Of a stretch of 57,887 bases of DNA, positions 24,691 through 35,137 are shown one piece after another; within the stretch, counting starts at the first letter, position 1, and every line of letters begins with the position of its first letter. The stretch is from assembly GCA_020725335.1 (NCBI GenBank), contig DYFF01000019.1, positions 1 through 57,887 of the forward strand. Reading direction: 5' to 3'. Position numbers and translations under genes: made by a program. The notes under the pieces are model-generated. The model did no database searches. It was given only the letters and a program-made list of their open reading frames with translations, and was not told the DNA's origin. Source of the stretch: Thermodesulfovibrio sp. Its GTDB lineage: Bacteria > Nitrospirota > Thermodesulfovibrionia > Thermodesulfovibrionales > Thermodesulfovibrionaceae.

Positions 24691-26658
24691 TTATTTTCTG
24701 CCTGTTATTAATTCTTCTACTACAGATGGATCGGCAAGAGTTGAAGTATCTCCAAGTTCCTCTAATGCACCAGACGCGATCTTTCTTAAAATTCTTCTCA
24801 TTATTTTACCACTTCTTGTTTTTGGCAATCCTGCTGCAAACTGAATCTTATCTGGAGTTGCAATAGGCCCGATCATCTGTCTTATATGTGATACGAGCAA
24901 TTTCTCAAGGTCTTTAGATGGTTCATATCCTTCTTTTAGAACAACATAAACATATATACCTTCACCTTTTATGTCATGGGGAAAACCAACGACAGCTGCT
25001 TCTGCAACAGAAGGATGGGCAACAAGGGCTGATTCTACTTCAGCTGTTCCGATTCTGTGTCCTGACACATTTATGACGTCATCAATTCTTCCCATAAGCC
25101 AATAATCACCGTCTTCATCTACTCTTGCTCCATCTCCTGTAAAATATTTACCAGCAAAACGAGAAAAATAAACTTCCTTTATTCTTTTATTTTCAGCATC
25201 TCCCCATGTGCCTCTGAGTATTCCTGGCCATGGTTTTTCAATTACGAGATATCCTCCTTCATTTACACCTGCAGGAGAACCATCTTCCTTGAGAACTCTT
25301 GGGATAACACCGAAAAACGGTCTTGTAGCAGATCCTGGTTTGAGAGTCATTGCTCCAGGGAGAGGCGTTATCATAAATCCCCCTGTTTCTGTCTGCCACC
25401 ATGTGTCTACAATAGGACAACGTTCTCTTCCAACATGTTTGTAATACCACATCCAGGCTTCTGGATTGATAGGTTCACCTACAGTGCCAAGAATTCTTAA
25501 ACTTGAAAGATCGTACTGATAGGGCCATTTTTCACCCTCTCTCATTAATGCTCTAATTGCTGTTGGTGCGGTATAGAATATATTAACTTTATGTTTTTCA
25601 ACAATTTCCCAAAATCTTCCAGGATTTGGATAGGTTGGGACACCCTCAAACATTAAAGATGTTGCCCCTGCACTGAGAGGTCCATAAACTATATAACTGT
25701 GTCCTGTTACCCAACCAATATCTGCTGTACAGAAGAAAGTTTCTTCAGATTTATAATCAAAAACCCATTTGAATGTTAAATTAGTATATACCATATATCC
25801 ACCTGTGGTATGTAGAACTCCTTTTGGCTTACCAGTTGAACCTGAAGTATATAGAATGAATAAAGGATCTTCTGCATCCATTTGTTCAGGTTCACAGTAA
25901 TTTTTAATTTCAGGGTCATTCATAAGGTCATGCCACCAAAAATCTCTCTCGGGGTCCATATCAACGAAATTTGGAGTTCTTTTTACAACAACTACTTTTT
26001 CTACGGATTGAGCACCATCAAGAGCTTGATCTGAATTAGCTTTAAGAGGAACAAGTCTTCCACCTCTTACTCCTTGATTCGCTGTAATTAGTAGTTTTGC
26101 ACCACAGTCATTTATTCTATCCCTCAAAGACTGAGCAGAAAATCCAGCGAAAACTACACTATGAATTGCTCCGATTCTTGCACAAGCTAAGAGAGCTATG
26201 GGAAGTTCAGGAATCATAGGAAGATAAATTGATACTCTATCACCTTTTTTTATGCCGAGTTTTTTTAAAACATTTGCAAATCTATTAACTTCTCTATAAA
26301 GCTGCCAGTATGTATACGTTTTTACTTCTCCATCATCTGCTTCCCAAATTAGTGCAGCTTTATTTCCAAATGTAGCAAGATTTCTATCGAGGCAGTTATA
26401 AGATGCATTAAGCTTACCTCCAATAAACCATTTTATATATGGTTTATTGAAATCATAATCTAAAACTTTATCCCATTTTTTATACCACGTAATGTTTTGT
26501 TCAGCAATCTCACCCCAGAATCCTTCGGGGTCTTCTACCGAACGTTTGTAAAGAGCCTCATATTCTGCCATACTTTTGATGTAGGCTTTCTCTGAAAGCT
26601 CCTTTGGTGGAGGGAAAACCCTTCCTTCTTTAAGTAATACATCAATTCCTTGAGTCAT
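24691..26658 (-). CDS. acs: Acetyl-CoA synthetase, AMP-forming
   Basis: 655 residues, the normal Acs length. Adenylation core motif [11 protein letters not shown] (about 268-278), [11 protein letters not shown], the hinge region [17 protein letters not shown], and the C-terminal [12 protein letters not shown] with catalytic Lys618. That lysine lies in a PX4GK context, the site modified by Pat-type acetyltransferases in enteric bacteria. It activates acetate with ATP to acetyl-CoA. A ribosome site AAGGAGG precedes the ATG. The ActP-type symporter gene is 93 bases upstream in the same direction, so acetate import and activation are encoded together. A GNAT-fused ligase that could acetylate Acs is encoded at 44619-47315. 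Confidence 0.96.
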   Translation of the reverse strand: MTQGIDVLLKEGRVFPPPKELSEKAYIKSMAEYEALYKRSVEDPEGFWGEIAEQNITWYKKWDKVLDYDFNKPYIKWFIGGKLNASYNCLDRNLATFGNKAALIWEADDGEVKTYTYWQLYREVNRFANVLKKLGIKKGDRVSIYLPMIPELPIALLACARIGAIHSVVFAGFSAQSLRDRINDCGAKLLITANQGVRGGRLVPLKANSDQALDGAQSVEKVVVVKRTPNFVDMDPERDFWWHDLMNDPEIKNYCEPEQMDAEDPLFILYTSGSTGKPKGVLHTTGGYMVYTNLTFKWVFDYKSEETFFCTADIGWVTGHSYIVYGPLSAGATSLMFEGVPTYPNPGRFWEIVEKHKVNIFYTAPTAIRALMREGEKWPYQYDLSSLRILGTVGEPINPEAWMWYYKHVGRERCPIVDTWWQTETGGFMITPLPGAMTLKPGSATRPFFGVIPRVLKEDGSPAGVNEGGYLVIEKPWPGILRGTWGDAENKRIKEVYFSRFAGKYFTGDGARVDEDGDYWLMGRIDDVINVSGHRIGTAEVESALVAHPSVAEAAVVGFPHDIKGEGIYVYVVLKEGYEPSKDLEKLLVSHIRQMIGPIATPDKIQFAAGLPKTRSGKIMRRILRKIASGALEELGDTSTLADPSVVEELITGRK

Positions 26659-26751
26659 AACTCTACCTCCTTTTTTTCTATTGATTTTAACACTGTATAC
26701 TATCCCTAATCAAATAAACTATTTTATTAAATAATTTTGATTTTTTTATCA

Positions 26752-28293
26752 TTATTCAGCGCCTATTCCTATGTAAGATCTTATTTTTTCAGATTCAAAT
26801 TTTTCCTCTGCTTCCTTTTCCCTTGTAAGTAAAGATACAACAATACCAACTACGAATGCAGCTATAAATGATACAATAGCTGGACTTTTAAGGGGGAATA
26901 TAGGTTGAGGATTTTTAAGTATATCCACCCATACTGTTGGACTTAAGATTATCAAAATAACACTCAATGCTAACCCTGTATAAATACTCCATATAGCACC
27001 TTGAGTAGTGAATTTTTTCCAAATTATTGACATTAATAATGCTGGAAAATTTGCTGATGCGGCAATAGCAAATGCTAAACCTACCATAAAAGCTACATTT
27101 TGTCCTTTAAATGCTATACCTAACAAAATTGCCAAAACACCCAAAATCAAAGTAGCTATTTTAGCAGCCCTTACTTCTTGTTTTTCATCAGCTTTACCCC
27201 TTCTTATAACGCCTACATAAATATCATGGGAAACAGCTGAAGCTCCTGCTAAAGTTAGACCTGCTACAACAGCTAAAATTGTTGCAAAAGCTACTGCAGC
27301 TAAGAAACCAAGAAAAATTTCGCCTCCAAGGGCTTCAGCAAGAAGCGGTGCAGCCATGTTACCACCTTTGTCAATCTTACTTATTATTTCGTGTCCTACC
27401 AAAGCTGCAGCACCAAATCCAATAGTAAAGGTAAGAATATAAAAATAACCAATAAATCCTGTTGCATAAAATACTGACTTTCTTGCCTCTTTAGCGTCTG
27501 GTACAGTGTAAAATCTCATTAAAATATGTGGTAACCCCGCTGTTCCAAACATTAATGCAATGCCTAATGATATAGTGTCAATAGGATTTTTTACAAGTCC
27601 TCCGGGTTCAAGCATTTTCTCTCCATATTTATTAGTGACTGTTGAGAACAGGTCGACATAATTAAATCCAAATTTAATTAAAATTAAAAAAACCAAGATT
27701 GTTGCACCGCCAAGAAGTAAGACGGCTTTAATTATCTGGACCCAGGTGGTAGCAAGCATTCCACCAAATAAAACGTAGGCAATCATTAATGCGCCAACTA
27801 CAATTACTGCAATTTCATAAGGAAGTCCAAACATCAATTTAATTAATGATCCTGCTCCAACCATCTGTGCTATAAGATATAACAATACTGTAATAAGTGC
27901 TCCTGTTGCAGCAGCTGATCTTATTTGTCGTTGTTTGAGACGATAAGCAACAACATCGGCAAATGTATATTTTCCCAAGTTTCTTAATTGTTCGGCAATT
28001 AGAAACATGACAATAGGCCATCCAACAAGAAATCCCACAGAGTAAATTAATCCATCGTAGCCTTTGAGCGCAACTAATCCTGCGATACCCAGAAAGCTTG
28101 CTGCAGACATATAATCACCAGCAAGGGCAAGTCCGTTCTGAAACCCGGTTATACTTCTTCCAGCAGCATAAAACTCTGCAGTAGTTCTCGTTCTTTTTGC
28201 TGCCCAATAGGTTATATAAAGAGTTCCAGCTACAAATAGAAAGAAGAAAATTATGGCTGTTAAAGTTGGTTGTCCAATGGTTGTCTCTAACAC
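26752..28293 (-). CDS. actP: Cation/acetate symporter, ActP-like sodium:solute symporter
   Basis: 513 residues with about 13 membrane helices, solute:sodium symporter family. The pattern [32 protein letters not shown] (read as two blocks), [24 protein letters not shown] and [18 protein letters not shown] is that of ActP, the acetate/glycolate permease. Its start overlaps the stop of the DUF485 gene by one base, as in the yjcH-actP pair of enterics, and acs follows. It probably imports acetate, or another short carboxylate, with sodium or protons. The exact substrate should be treated as likely rather than shown. Confidence 0.9.
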   Translation of the reverse strand: MLETTIGQPTLTAIIFFFLFVAGTLYITYWAAKRTRTTAEFYAAGRSITGFQNGLALAGDYMSAASFLGIAGLVALKGYDGLIYSVGFLVGWPIVMFLIAEQLRNLGKYTFADVVAYRLKQRQIRSAAATGALITVLLYLIAQMVGAGSLIKLMFGLPYEIAVIVVGALMIAYVLFGGMLATTWVQIIKAVLLLGGATILVFLILIKFGFNYVDLFSTVTNKYGEKMLEPGGLVKNPIDTISLGIALMFGTAGLPHILMRFYTVPDAKEARKSVFYATGFIGYFYILTFTIGFGAAALVGHEIISKIDKGGNMAAPLLAEALGGEIFLGFLAAVAFATILAVVAGLTLAGASAVSHDIYVGVIRRGKADEKQEVRAAKIATLILGVLAILLGIAFKGQNVAFMVGLAFAIAASANFPALLMSIIWKKFTTQGAIWSIYTGLALSVILIILSPTVWVDILKNPQPIFPLKSPAIVSFIAAFVVGIVVSLLTREKEAEEKFESEKIRSYIGIGAE

Positions 28294-28589
28294 TATTCAC
28301 CTCCTAATTTTTCTCTGACACTAGCAACTTTTTCATCATAGCTTTTATTAGCCCATGCGACATAAATGCCTGTAAGAATCCATGAAAGAACAATTACTCC
28401 TATTCCTATTGGGATACCTACTGTAATAGGCCCATAAATTTTTTGATTGAGAAACTCTTTGCCATAAGCAAGTAAGATGATAAAGCCAAAGAATATAAAT
28501 AGTTCAAGTACAGTAAGAATTATTGATATGGCATTCTTACTCCTTACAATCATTCTGAATTCAGGTGAGTTTAAAATCCTTTCTTTCAT
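28293..28589 (-). CDS. DUF485 inner-membrane protein (YjcH-like partner of ActP)
   Basis: 98 residues with two membrane helices (about 22-44 and 57-80) and the [13 protein letters not shown] opening of the DUF485 family. Such proteins are encoded next to ActP-type symporters and are thought to be a small accessory subunit. Good ribosome site GGAGGCGAC before the ATG. One-base overlap with the symporter gene. Confidence 0.87.
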   Translation of the reverse strand: MKERILNSPEFRMIVRSKNAISIILTVLELFIFFGFIILLAYGKEFLNQKIYGPITVGIPIGIGVIVLSWILTGIYVAWANKSYDEKVASVREKLGGE

Positions 28590-28601
28590 CTTGTCGCCTC
28601 C

Positions 28602-29294
28602 TCAAAATTGATATGCTTCTTTTTTTATTATTGTTTGAGATGTTCTATTATCAATTGAACCTATATTTATCAATTCTCCAATTGTGAATATTTTTAATTC
28701 CGTAAGATAAATAATTAATTTTTGAAAAATCTGAGCAGTAATAAAGGCATCTGATAATGCATCATGTAGCTCTCTTACCTCAATTCCTAAAGATAAAGCG
28801 ATGTCTTCAAGAGAATTTTTATTTATAAAATCCTGTGATAAAATCCCTTTATTAATAAGCCATTTATAAATTAATAGAGTATCAATTCCTATAGGATCAA
28901 AGAAATCCTTTAAATTGTTTCTTGTTTCTCTTTTTAAAAAGGACAAGTCTATATCAACACAATGTCCAACAAAAATACAATCTTTTGAAAAATCTTTAAA
29001 TTCTCTTAGTATAGGCCCGATTTTAGGGCAAGTTTCCAGTTCTGAAGGGGTAATTTCATGAATCATTATACTTTCTTTTCTAAATTTTTTTGTTGTTGGA
29101 CTTACTGTTCTGTAAAAAACTTCTCCTATTTTTATAGTCTTCCCTTTCATTTTTATGGCACCGATTGCTATTATATTGTCCTTGAATTCATTTAAACCTG
29201 TAAGTTCTGTGTCAACCACCACGAAATTGGTATCTGCAATTAGTTGTTTTGAAACAGCATTTTTTTCTATTTTTTTTCTAAATAATCTAATCAT
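28602..29294 (-). CDS. DnaQ/PolC-type 3'-5' exonuclease (copy 1)
   Basis: 230 residues with the DEDDh exonuclease motifs: VVDTELTGL (Exo I, Asp and Glu), FVGHCVDIDLSFL (Exo II) and HDALSDAFITAQIF (Exo III His and Asp). It is a free-standing epsilon-like protein, not part of a polymerase. Here it sits between a cNMP/CBS/DUF294 protein and the acetate symporter. The same neighbourhood, with a paralogue of both proteins, occurs at 36741-41801. Its role in that setting is not known; degradation of a small RNA or a nucleotide-linked signal is a guess. Only three bases separate it from the upstream gene. Confidence 0.85.
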   Translation of the reverse strand: MIRLFRKKIEKNAVSKQLIADTNFVVVDTELTGLNEFKDNIIAIGAIKMKGKTIKIGEVFYRTVSPTTKKFRKESIMIHEITPSELETCPKIGPILREFKDFSKDCIFVGHCVDIDLSFLKRETRNNLKDFFDPIGIDTLLIYKWLINKGILSQDFINKNSLEDIALSLGIEVRELHDALSDAFITAQIFQKLIIYLTELKIFTIGELINIGSIDNRTSQTIIKKEAYQF

Positions 29295-29297
29295 TTT

Positions 29298-31175
29298 CTA
29301 TATTATCATCAATTTATATCTCTCTATCAGAATGTCCTGAAGTTTTGATATAAGCTGAAAAGTGTCTTTTAATAATTTTTTCTCAAGATTACTTAAAGAT
29401 TCAGGATCAATAAAGTTATCTGGCATTTTTCCTTGGAGTATTTGTTCATACTGATGCCTTATTCTTAAAAGTGTTAGGAATTCAAAGGCATATATGATTT
29501 CATCTGCATAATCTTTTATAACTGTATGCTTATTTTTTAATATCTCTATTCTTTCTAAAGTTGAAGTTTCTTTAACTCCTTTTTCAAGACTAAATAATCT
29601 TATAATATCTATAATAGGAGCTATACCTTTTATCTTAAGGTTTAATTTATCTTTATGTTCTCCGCTTTTTTCTACGACGAAAGTTTTAAAAAATCCCAGA
29701 GGTGGTTTATTCCGAACAGCAAGATTAGCGAGATATCCAAGAAATACTTTCTGATCTTTAACTATTCCTAAAAGATAATCTCTTAGGTTTTCCTCAAGAG
29801 TGAGGTCACCATAAATACCTCTGAAGTCAAAAAATATATTTGACAGATTAATATTTTCTCCTTTAGGCATATAAATCCATTGTGAAAAATACTTTTTCCA
29901 TACTCTTATTGGCTGACACCACTTAGGATTACTTGCCATTATGTCACCAGGGCATGGAGGAAACCCACATTTTAGAAGGTTTTCTTTTACATAATTTGTA
30001 AATTCAATGAAGTATTTCTGAACTGCTTCTTGCTGTTCCTGAGGAGGATCAGCATAGATAAGAGCATTGTCTTGATCAGTCTTGAAAGTTTGCTCCTTTC
30101 TTCCTTCTGAGCCAAGCGCAATCCAACAATAGGGAACAGGTGGCTGTCCAAATTCTCTTTCAGCAAACTGTATAATTTTTCTAACTATTCTATCATTTAT
30201 TTCTGTTATGATTCTTGTAATATTGCTTGCTTTAGCACCCTGAGAAATTAGATTACCTACAATAGTGTTTACCTGTTTTGACGCATTAATTAGACCTTCA
30301 ACAGTCTGATGAATTTCTAAGTCTCTCACGATTGTAATAGGTGAAAATCCTTGAAGCATCATTATATCATGGTTTGTGATAATTCCATTAATTTTGCCGT
30401 TCTTTATTACTAAAAGGTGATGGATATTGTATTTAAGCATCCTTACTACAGCCTCAAAACAAAAATCTTTTGCATCTATTTTAATAATTGGATAGCTCAT
30501 TATGTTTTTAACTGGTTCATCAACATTTCTTGCTGAGGCAACGACTTTCTTTCGTAAGTCTTTGTCTGTAATTATTCCTAATGGAATTCCTTGATCATCT
30601 ATTACTATCAGAGAACTTATAGAATTTTCGCACATTATTTTTGCTGCATCTCTTATTGAGGTGGTTTCATTAACTGCAACAACATTTTTAGTTGCAATTT
30701 CCTCAACAGGTGTAGTAAAAAGAATTTTATCTACGGTATATGTGATAGCTTTTTTACTCTGATCATCCCTGTAACCCTTGTCTAAATAGATATTCATAAA
30801 AGATCTCAAGAAGAAATCTCTTACCTCTGGATATTTATTTATTAAAGTTGAAATGGTTTCTTTTGGTATAAGATAGCAAATGGTATCATCAATCGCTACT
30901 ATATTTGCTCTTGATTTATCACCGCTCATGAGTGAAACAAAGCCGAAACTATCCCCCTCACTTCGGTAGTCGATAATTATTTCTTCATTTTCAACTCTCC
31001 TGTAGACTTTAACTCCACCTTTTTTTATTACATAAAGAAATTCACTTGGTGGACCATCCTGAAGAAGAATATGAGTTCCTTTAGGATAATACTCCATAGA
31101 GGTTTTTACTGTTACAGAATTAATCACTTCATCGCTTAAAAATTCAAAGGGTGGTACTGCTTTGAGAAACTCCAT
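29298..31175 (-). CDS. cNMP-binding / twin CBS / DUF294 nucleotidyltransferase protein (copy 1)
   Basis: The ATG at 31175 gives 625 residues and starts exactly at the cNMP fold (MEFLKAVPPFEFLSDEVIN); an upstream ATG at 31262 would add 29 hydrophobic residues and is less likely. Order: cyclic-nucleotide-binding domain (1-125), two CBS domains (about 150-275), DUF294 nucleotidyltransferase core with ALGSEGRKEQTFKTDQDNAL (about 350-368; GS and D-x-D metal motif) and the DUF294 C-terminal helical domain. It resembles GlnD's nucleotidyltransferase part, so it could nucleotidylate a target in response to adenosine nucleotides. The target is unknown; the adjacent symporter is a candidate by context only. 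Confidence 0.87.
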   Translation of the reverse strand: MEFLKAVPPFEFLSDEVINSVTVKTSMEYYPKGTHILLQDGPPSEFLYVIKKGGVKVYRRVENEEIIIDYRSEGDSFGFVSLMSGDKSRANIVAIDDTICYLIPKETISTLINKYPEVRDFFLRSFMNIYLDKGYRDDQSKKAITYTVDKILFTTPVEEIATKNVVAVNETTSIRDAAKIMCENSISSLIVIDDQGIPLGIITDKDLRKKVVASARNVDEPVKNIMSYPIIKIDAKDFCFEAVVRMLKYNIHHLLVIKNGKINGIITNHDIMMLQGFSPITIVRDLEIHQTVEGLINASKQVNTIVGNLISQGAKASNITRIITEINDRIVRKIIQFAEREFGQPPVPYCWIALGSEGRKEQTFKTDQDNALIYADPPQEQQEAVQKYFIEFTNYVKENLLKCGFPPCPGDIMASNPKWCQPIRVWKKYFSQWIYMPKGENINLSNIFFDFRGIYGDLTLEENLRDYLLGIVKDQKVFLGYLANLAVRNKPPLGFFKTFVVEKSGEHKDKLNLKIKGIAPIIDIIRLFSLEKGVKETSTLERIEILKNKHTVIKDYADEIIYAFEFLTLLRIRHQYEQILQGKMPDNFIDPESLSNLEKKLLKDTFQLISKLQDILIERYKLMII

Positions 31176-31284
31176 TATGTCTTCAATAATTTTTACCACA
31201 AAATAAATAAATATATGCAATATATATGCCACTCTATTTATATGTGAATATTTAAGTATCATTATTACTGATTGGTTTAATCAT

Positions 31285-31299
31285 GTTACTAAAAGTAAC
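31285..31299. promoter_or_regulatory. Palindromic operator candidate GTTACTAAAAGTAAC
   Basis: GTTACT and AGTAAC arms flank AAA, a perfect inverted repeat in the 250-base stretch between two divergent genes. A further AGTAAC half-site lies at 31316-31321. A near-copy, GTTACAAAAAGTAAA, sits upstream of the paralogous module at 41862-41876, which suggests a common regulator. No regulator gene for it is recognised. Confidence 0.5.
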
Positions 31300-31425
31300 A
31301 AAAAATGTTTATTTTAGTAACTTTTCATCCTTAGCCTATATGTGTTTTTTTAAAGTTTTAAAATTTAACAGAAATTTAAAGAATATTTAACATTACTGTA
31401 ACATTATTTAGTTTAAATTTAAATA

Positions 31426-31707
31426 ATGGCAATTATAAAAAGTGAAAAAATTTTATGTCCTATGTGTAAATCAGATGCAGTTTATAAGTATGGCAAAACT
31501 AAAACTGGAAAGCAAAGGTATTTATGCATGTTATGTAACAAGCAATTTACATTAAATGGTAAACAAAATAGTCATGAGTATATCAGTTGTGAGTTGTGCG
31601 GGAATAAAATGTATGTATATATGAGAGATAATGATAAAAAGATTATAAGATTTAGATGTTCTAATTATCCAAAATGTAAAAATTATAAAATTAGGAGGCT
31701 AACATGA
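31426..31707 (+). CDS. Twin zinc-ribbon small protein
   Basis: 93 residues. The first half, CPMCKSDAVYKYGKTKTGKQ with CMLC (Cys11, 14, 34, 37), is the InsA/transposase-type zinc ribbon; the second half (Cys55, 58, 78, 84) looks like a topoisomerase-type ribbon with YPKC. There is no catalytic transposase part and no flanking inverted repeats, so it seems a domesticated DNA- or nucleic-acid-binding protein. It overlaps the HMA2 gene by four bases and faces the ATPase operon, so it may regulate that cluster. This is context-based inference. Confidence 0.72.
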   Translation: MAIIKSEKILCPMCKSDAVYKYGKTKTGKQRYLCMLCNKQFTLNGKQNSHEYISCELCGNKMYVYMRDNDKKIIRFRCSNYPKCKNYKIRRLT

Positions 31708-32075
31708 AATTTTATATTCATGATATCCCTGGTAGATTAAGAGTAAAAAGTCCTTTGCTTAAGAATAATCCAAATGCAGAGTTTGAGCTAAGAAAGGCAC
31801 TAAGTACATTAGAAGGACTCGGGGTTGTTGAGACTAACTTAATCACAGGAAGCATTCTTATACATTATAATGCGAAAAAGCTTAATAAGAATGATATATT
31901 AAGACTCTTAATAAATAGAGGTTACTTTGATCCATCAAAAGCTGTAACAAATGATGAATATATCAAGAAAACAGTTGAAAAGACTGGTAATTTTGTAGTA
32001 AAAAGTTTTGTTGGCACAGTTATTGACAGTAGCTTAGAGAACACACCTCTGAGATTTATAACGGCTATATTGTAA
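31704..32075 (+). CDS. HMA2-type domain small protein
   Basis: 123 residues. The N-terminal 70 residues fit the heavy-metal-associated-domain-2 pattern (IPGRLRVKSP and, later, ITGSILIHYN), an HMA-like fold without the CxxC metal ligands. A short C-terminal amphipathic/hydrophobic tail (about 90-115) may touch the membrane. The same two motifs recur in the ATPase N-terminus and in the protein at 35879-36337. It shares a transcript with the zinc-ribbon gene. Role unknown; an adaptor for the ATPase is a guess. Confidence 0.75.
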   Translation: MKFYIHDIPGRLRVKSPLLKNNPNAEFELRKALSTLEGLGVVETNLITGSILIHYNAKKLNKNDILRLLINRGYFDPSKAVTNDEYIKKTVEKTGNFVVKSFVGTVIDSSLENTPLRFITAIL

Positions 32076-32095
32076 AATCTAAATTTAACTTTTTT

Positions 32096-35000
32096 TTAAA
32101 TCTTAATCTTTTTTAAATTTTCATTTATAACTAATGAACCCGCTGTTGCAAGAGAAATCACACCATAATCAATCATTTTAAGTTGAGTAATTCCTAATAA
32201 ATTTCTTAGTCCAGGAATGAAAGATATGGCAATCTGCAAAAGTAATGTTCCACCTACTGCTAAATTTAAATATTTATTTGAAAAGGTATTAATTCGGAAA
32301 ACTGATTGCTTTTCTGATTTGCAACTGTAAGCATGAAGTATTTGTGATAGAGAAAGTGATAAGAAGGCAATACTACTTGAGGCTGGTGATATTCCATATC
32401 TTGAAATACCATAGAGATAGGCAGTCATAGTTGAAAGAGTTATTGCTGAAGCCTCTAAGAAATGTTTTTTTAACTGTTTCCTGTCAAGTAACTCTTCGTG
32501 AGGGTCTCTCGGTGGTTGTTTCATTAGCTCTTTGTCCAAAGGTTCGATTGATAGGGCTAAGCCGGGGAATATGTCAGATATAAGATTTATCCAGAGCAGT
32601 TGAATAGGAGTTAAGGGCTGACCAGCTCGTAATGCTATGCAGGAGAGCATTGTAAAAATTTCACTCAGATTTGTAGAAACAAGATAGTGGATGGACTTTC
32701 TAATGTTTACATAGGTATTTCTTCCATGGGCAATTGCATTTTCTAATTTGGTAATATCATCATCTTCTATTACTATTTCTGCTACATCTCTTGCAATTTC
32801 GGTTCCAGCTTTGCCCATAGAAATACCTAAATTAGCTACTTTTAAAGCAGGTCCGTCATTAATACCATCACCTGTCATAGCCACTTGTCTTCCCTTTGCC
32901 TGAAGTGCCTTTACTATTTTCAATTTATCTGTTGGTGTCGCTCTTGAAAATACATTAATGTTGTCTATGTCTGTCTGTCCATTTTCCATTTTTGATGTCT
33001 CTATTACATTTATAGAACCATCTTTGCTTAGACTTAATTCATTTGCAATAGCCTTAGCAGTTAAGGATTGATCTCCTGTAATCATGATTGTTTCTATACC
33101 AGCAAGGTGGAATCTTTTTATGAGCTCTTTAACTCCATCCCTAATTGGGTCTTTGAAACCTATTAAGCCAAGCCATACTATATCAATACTATCTATAATT
33201 TTATTGCAGTTACATTCTTCATTGTTTAGCTCGTTTATCAAATCTTTGTATCTTTTCTCAAGAATTCCATAGCAAAAACCTAATACTCGGAGTCCTTTAG
33301 AGGACATCAACTCATTTGCTTCTGAATACATAACTAATTCTCTCTCTGTAAAATGCTTTATATCACCGTTGTGCATTAATTGATTGGAGAACTCAAGGAG
33401 TTTATCGGGTGCGCCTTTTATGGCAACAAGATACTCTTCAGGATTTTCTGTTTCATGAATTGTTAGCATGAAATGTCTGTTTTCAGCTCTATAAAAAGTT
33501 TTTATCCTTTTGAACTTTTCTCTTAATTGTTCCGGATTATCTGATAGATAATTTGCGAGCTTTACCAAAGCATTCTCTGTAGGTGTACCAACTATATTAT
33601 ACCTCCCATTGTCAAAAGTTAGTTTGCTGTCATTGCATAGGATTGAAATTTTGAGAAGTTCTTTGATGGTTGGATTTTCTTCAATTTTAATAGGCGATTG
33701 AAACTCATAAAGTCCTTTCCCATCAGATTCAAATAGTTTAGTATCGGCAAAAACCTCTGAGACAGACATTTTGTTTAGGGTTAGTGTCCCTGTTTTATCA
33801 AAACAGACTGTGTTTATAGTGCCTAATGTCTCAACTGCCTTCAATTCTCTTATAAGTATTCCTTGCCTTCTTAAATTAGCCATTCCAAGGGCAAAAGTAG
33901 TTGTGGCAACAGTTGGTAAACCCTCTGGTACAGCAGCAACTGCTAAAGATATGGATGATTTCAACATTTCTAATAGTCCATATCCTCTAATAAGTCCTAT
34001 GATAAAGACAGCAGCACAGATTACGGCACTAATTATTGATAGTTTTATACCAAGACTGTCAAGTTGATTTTGAACAGTTGTTTTTGGTGTTTCGTGTTCT
34101 TCTATGAGAGATTTAATTTTACCAATCTCTGTTGCTTTACCTGTCGCAACAACAACTGCTTTTCCATGTCCTCCTACAACAAATGTACCTCTGTAAACCA
34201 TGTTACAACGGTCTGCGAGGGGGATTTGGTCACCATTGTTAAATATACATAGATTTACAAATTTAGTTACGGGAAGGCTTTCTCCAGTAAGCGCAGATTC
34301 ATCAACAGTTAGATTAATACTTTCAATTAGTCTACAGTCAGCATTTATGAAAGTACCTGGCTTAAGTAGGAGTATATCACCTGGTACTAATTCTTCAGAT
34401 TCTGTAATTTTTAATTCTCCATCTCTGAGCACTTCTGATTGATGTTCAAATATTTTATTGAGAGACTTAATGAGGCTCTCTGTCTTTCTCTCAGTTTTAT
34501 AACCAATAAAGGCATTAGTAATTATTACTCCGATTATAAAAACTGCATCTGTTATGCCTCCCGTTAAAATTGATATTAAGGAGGCAACACCAAGTAAAGC
34601 TACAGGAATTGATTTGAACTGATTTAATAAAAGAGAAAGCCCTGATTTGGTCTCTCCCTCATCAATTGAATTTGCTCCGTAATGTTTTAGCCTATTTTTT
34701 GCCTCTTCTGATGTAAGTCCGAAATTTTCATCAGTTTTTAGTTTCTTAACTATATCTCTCCAGTCAATAATATGCCAATCTTCATATTTCTGTTGTGATT
34801 TTAATTGTATTTTTTCCTTAATTTTTTGAATTATTTTATTGCTTAGTTTAGATTTTTTCACATCTTCAGTTTGATCTCTTTTACTTGATACAAAAATTTT
34901 TCTAAATTCTTCAGCTAAATTTTCTACAGTTTGAATTACCTCTACTAAAGGTTTTTCAGTATCATAATAAATCAATAAAGAACCCGTAGTAAGATTTATT

Positions 35001-35131
35001 GAAAAGTCAGATACGTAGGCTATTTTTTCAAGATGACTTGTTAAAAATTCTGCAAATTCATTGGAATTTTTTAAGCCTATAATTTTTAATCTGACTCTTC
35101 CAATTACTTCTTTATGAACGATTCTTACCAT
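32096..35131 (-). CDS. P2-type cation-transporting ATPase with N-terminal HMA2 domain
   Basis: 1011 residues. An HMA2-like domain (about 1-75; EVIGRVRLKI and TTGSLLIYY) precedes the cation ATPase N-domain (about 120-190), actuator, and catalytic core with DKTGTLT (phospho-Asp445) and GDGINDGPAL. Residues known to bind calcium in SERCA are kept: PEGLP in helix 4, NLSE in helix 5 and NLISD in helix 6. So it looks like a Ca2+ (or Mn2+) exporter, not a heavy-metal P1B pump, even though it carries an HMA-like domain. The HMA2 domain has no CxxC. It is the last gene of the run from 36628, six bases after the 22-mer repeat gene. Confidence 0.9.
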   Translation of the reverse strand: MVRIVHKEVIGRVRLKIIGLKNSNEFAEFLTSHLEKIAYVSDFSINLTTGSLLIYYDTEKPLVEVIQTVENLAEEFRKIFVSSKRDQTEDVKKSKLSNKIIQKIKEKIQLKSQQKYEDWHIIDWRDIVKKLKTDENFGLTSEEAKNRLKHYGANSIDEGETKSGLSLLLNQFKSIPVALLGVASLISILTGGITDAVFIIGVIITNAFIGYKTERKTESLIKSLNKIFEHQSEVLRDGELKITESEELVPGDILLLKPGTFINADCRLIESINLTVDESALTGESLPVTKFVNLCIFNNGDQIPLADRCNMVYRGTFVVGGHGKAVVVATGKATEIGKIKSLIEEHETPKTTVQNQLDSLGIKLSIISAVICAAVFIIGLIRGYGLLEMLKSSISLAVAAVPEGLPTVATTTFALGMANLRRQGILIRELKAVETLGTINTVCFDKTGTLTLNKMSVSEVFADTKLFESDGKGLYEFQSPIKIEENPTIKELLKISILCNDSKLTFDNGRYNIVGTPTENALVKLANYLSDNPEQLREKFKRIKTFYRAENRHFMLTIHETENPEEYLVAIKGAPDKLLEFSNQLMHNGDIKHFTERELVMYSEANELMSSKGLRVLGFCYGILEKRYKDLINELNNEECNCNKIIDSIDIVWLGLIGFKDPIRDGVKELIKRFHLAGIETIMITGDQSLTAKAIANELSLSKDGSINVIETSKMENGQTDIDNINVFSRATPTDKLKIVKALQAKGRQVAMTGDGINDGPALKVANLGISMGKAGTEIARDVAEIVIEDDDITKLENAIAHGRNTYVNIRKSIHYLVSTNLSEIFTMLSCIALRAGQPLTPIQLLWINLISDIFPGLALSIEPLDKELMKQPPRDPHEELLDRKQLKKHFLEASAITLSTMTAYLYGISRYGISPASSSIAFLSLSLSQILHAYSCKSEKQSVFRINTFSNKYLNLAVGGTLLLQIAISFIPGLRNLLGITQLKMIDYGVISLATAGSLVINENLKKIKI

Positions 35132-35137
35132 TTAAGA

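Noticed and set aside
31426-31707. Insertion sequence remnant
   Set aside because: No catalytic domain, terminal inverted repeats or target duplication; the frame is complete and coupled to the next gene.
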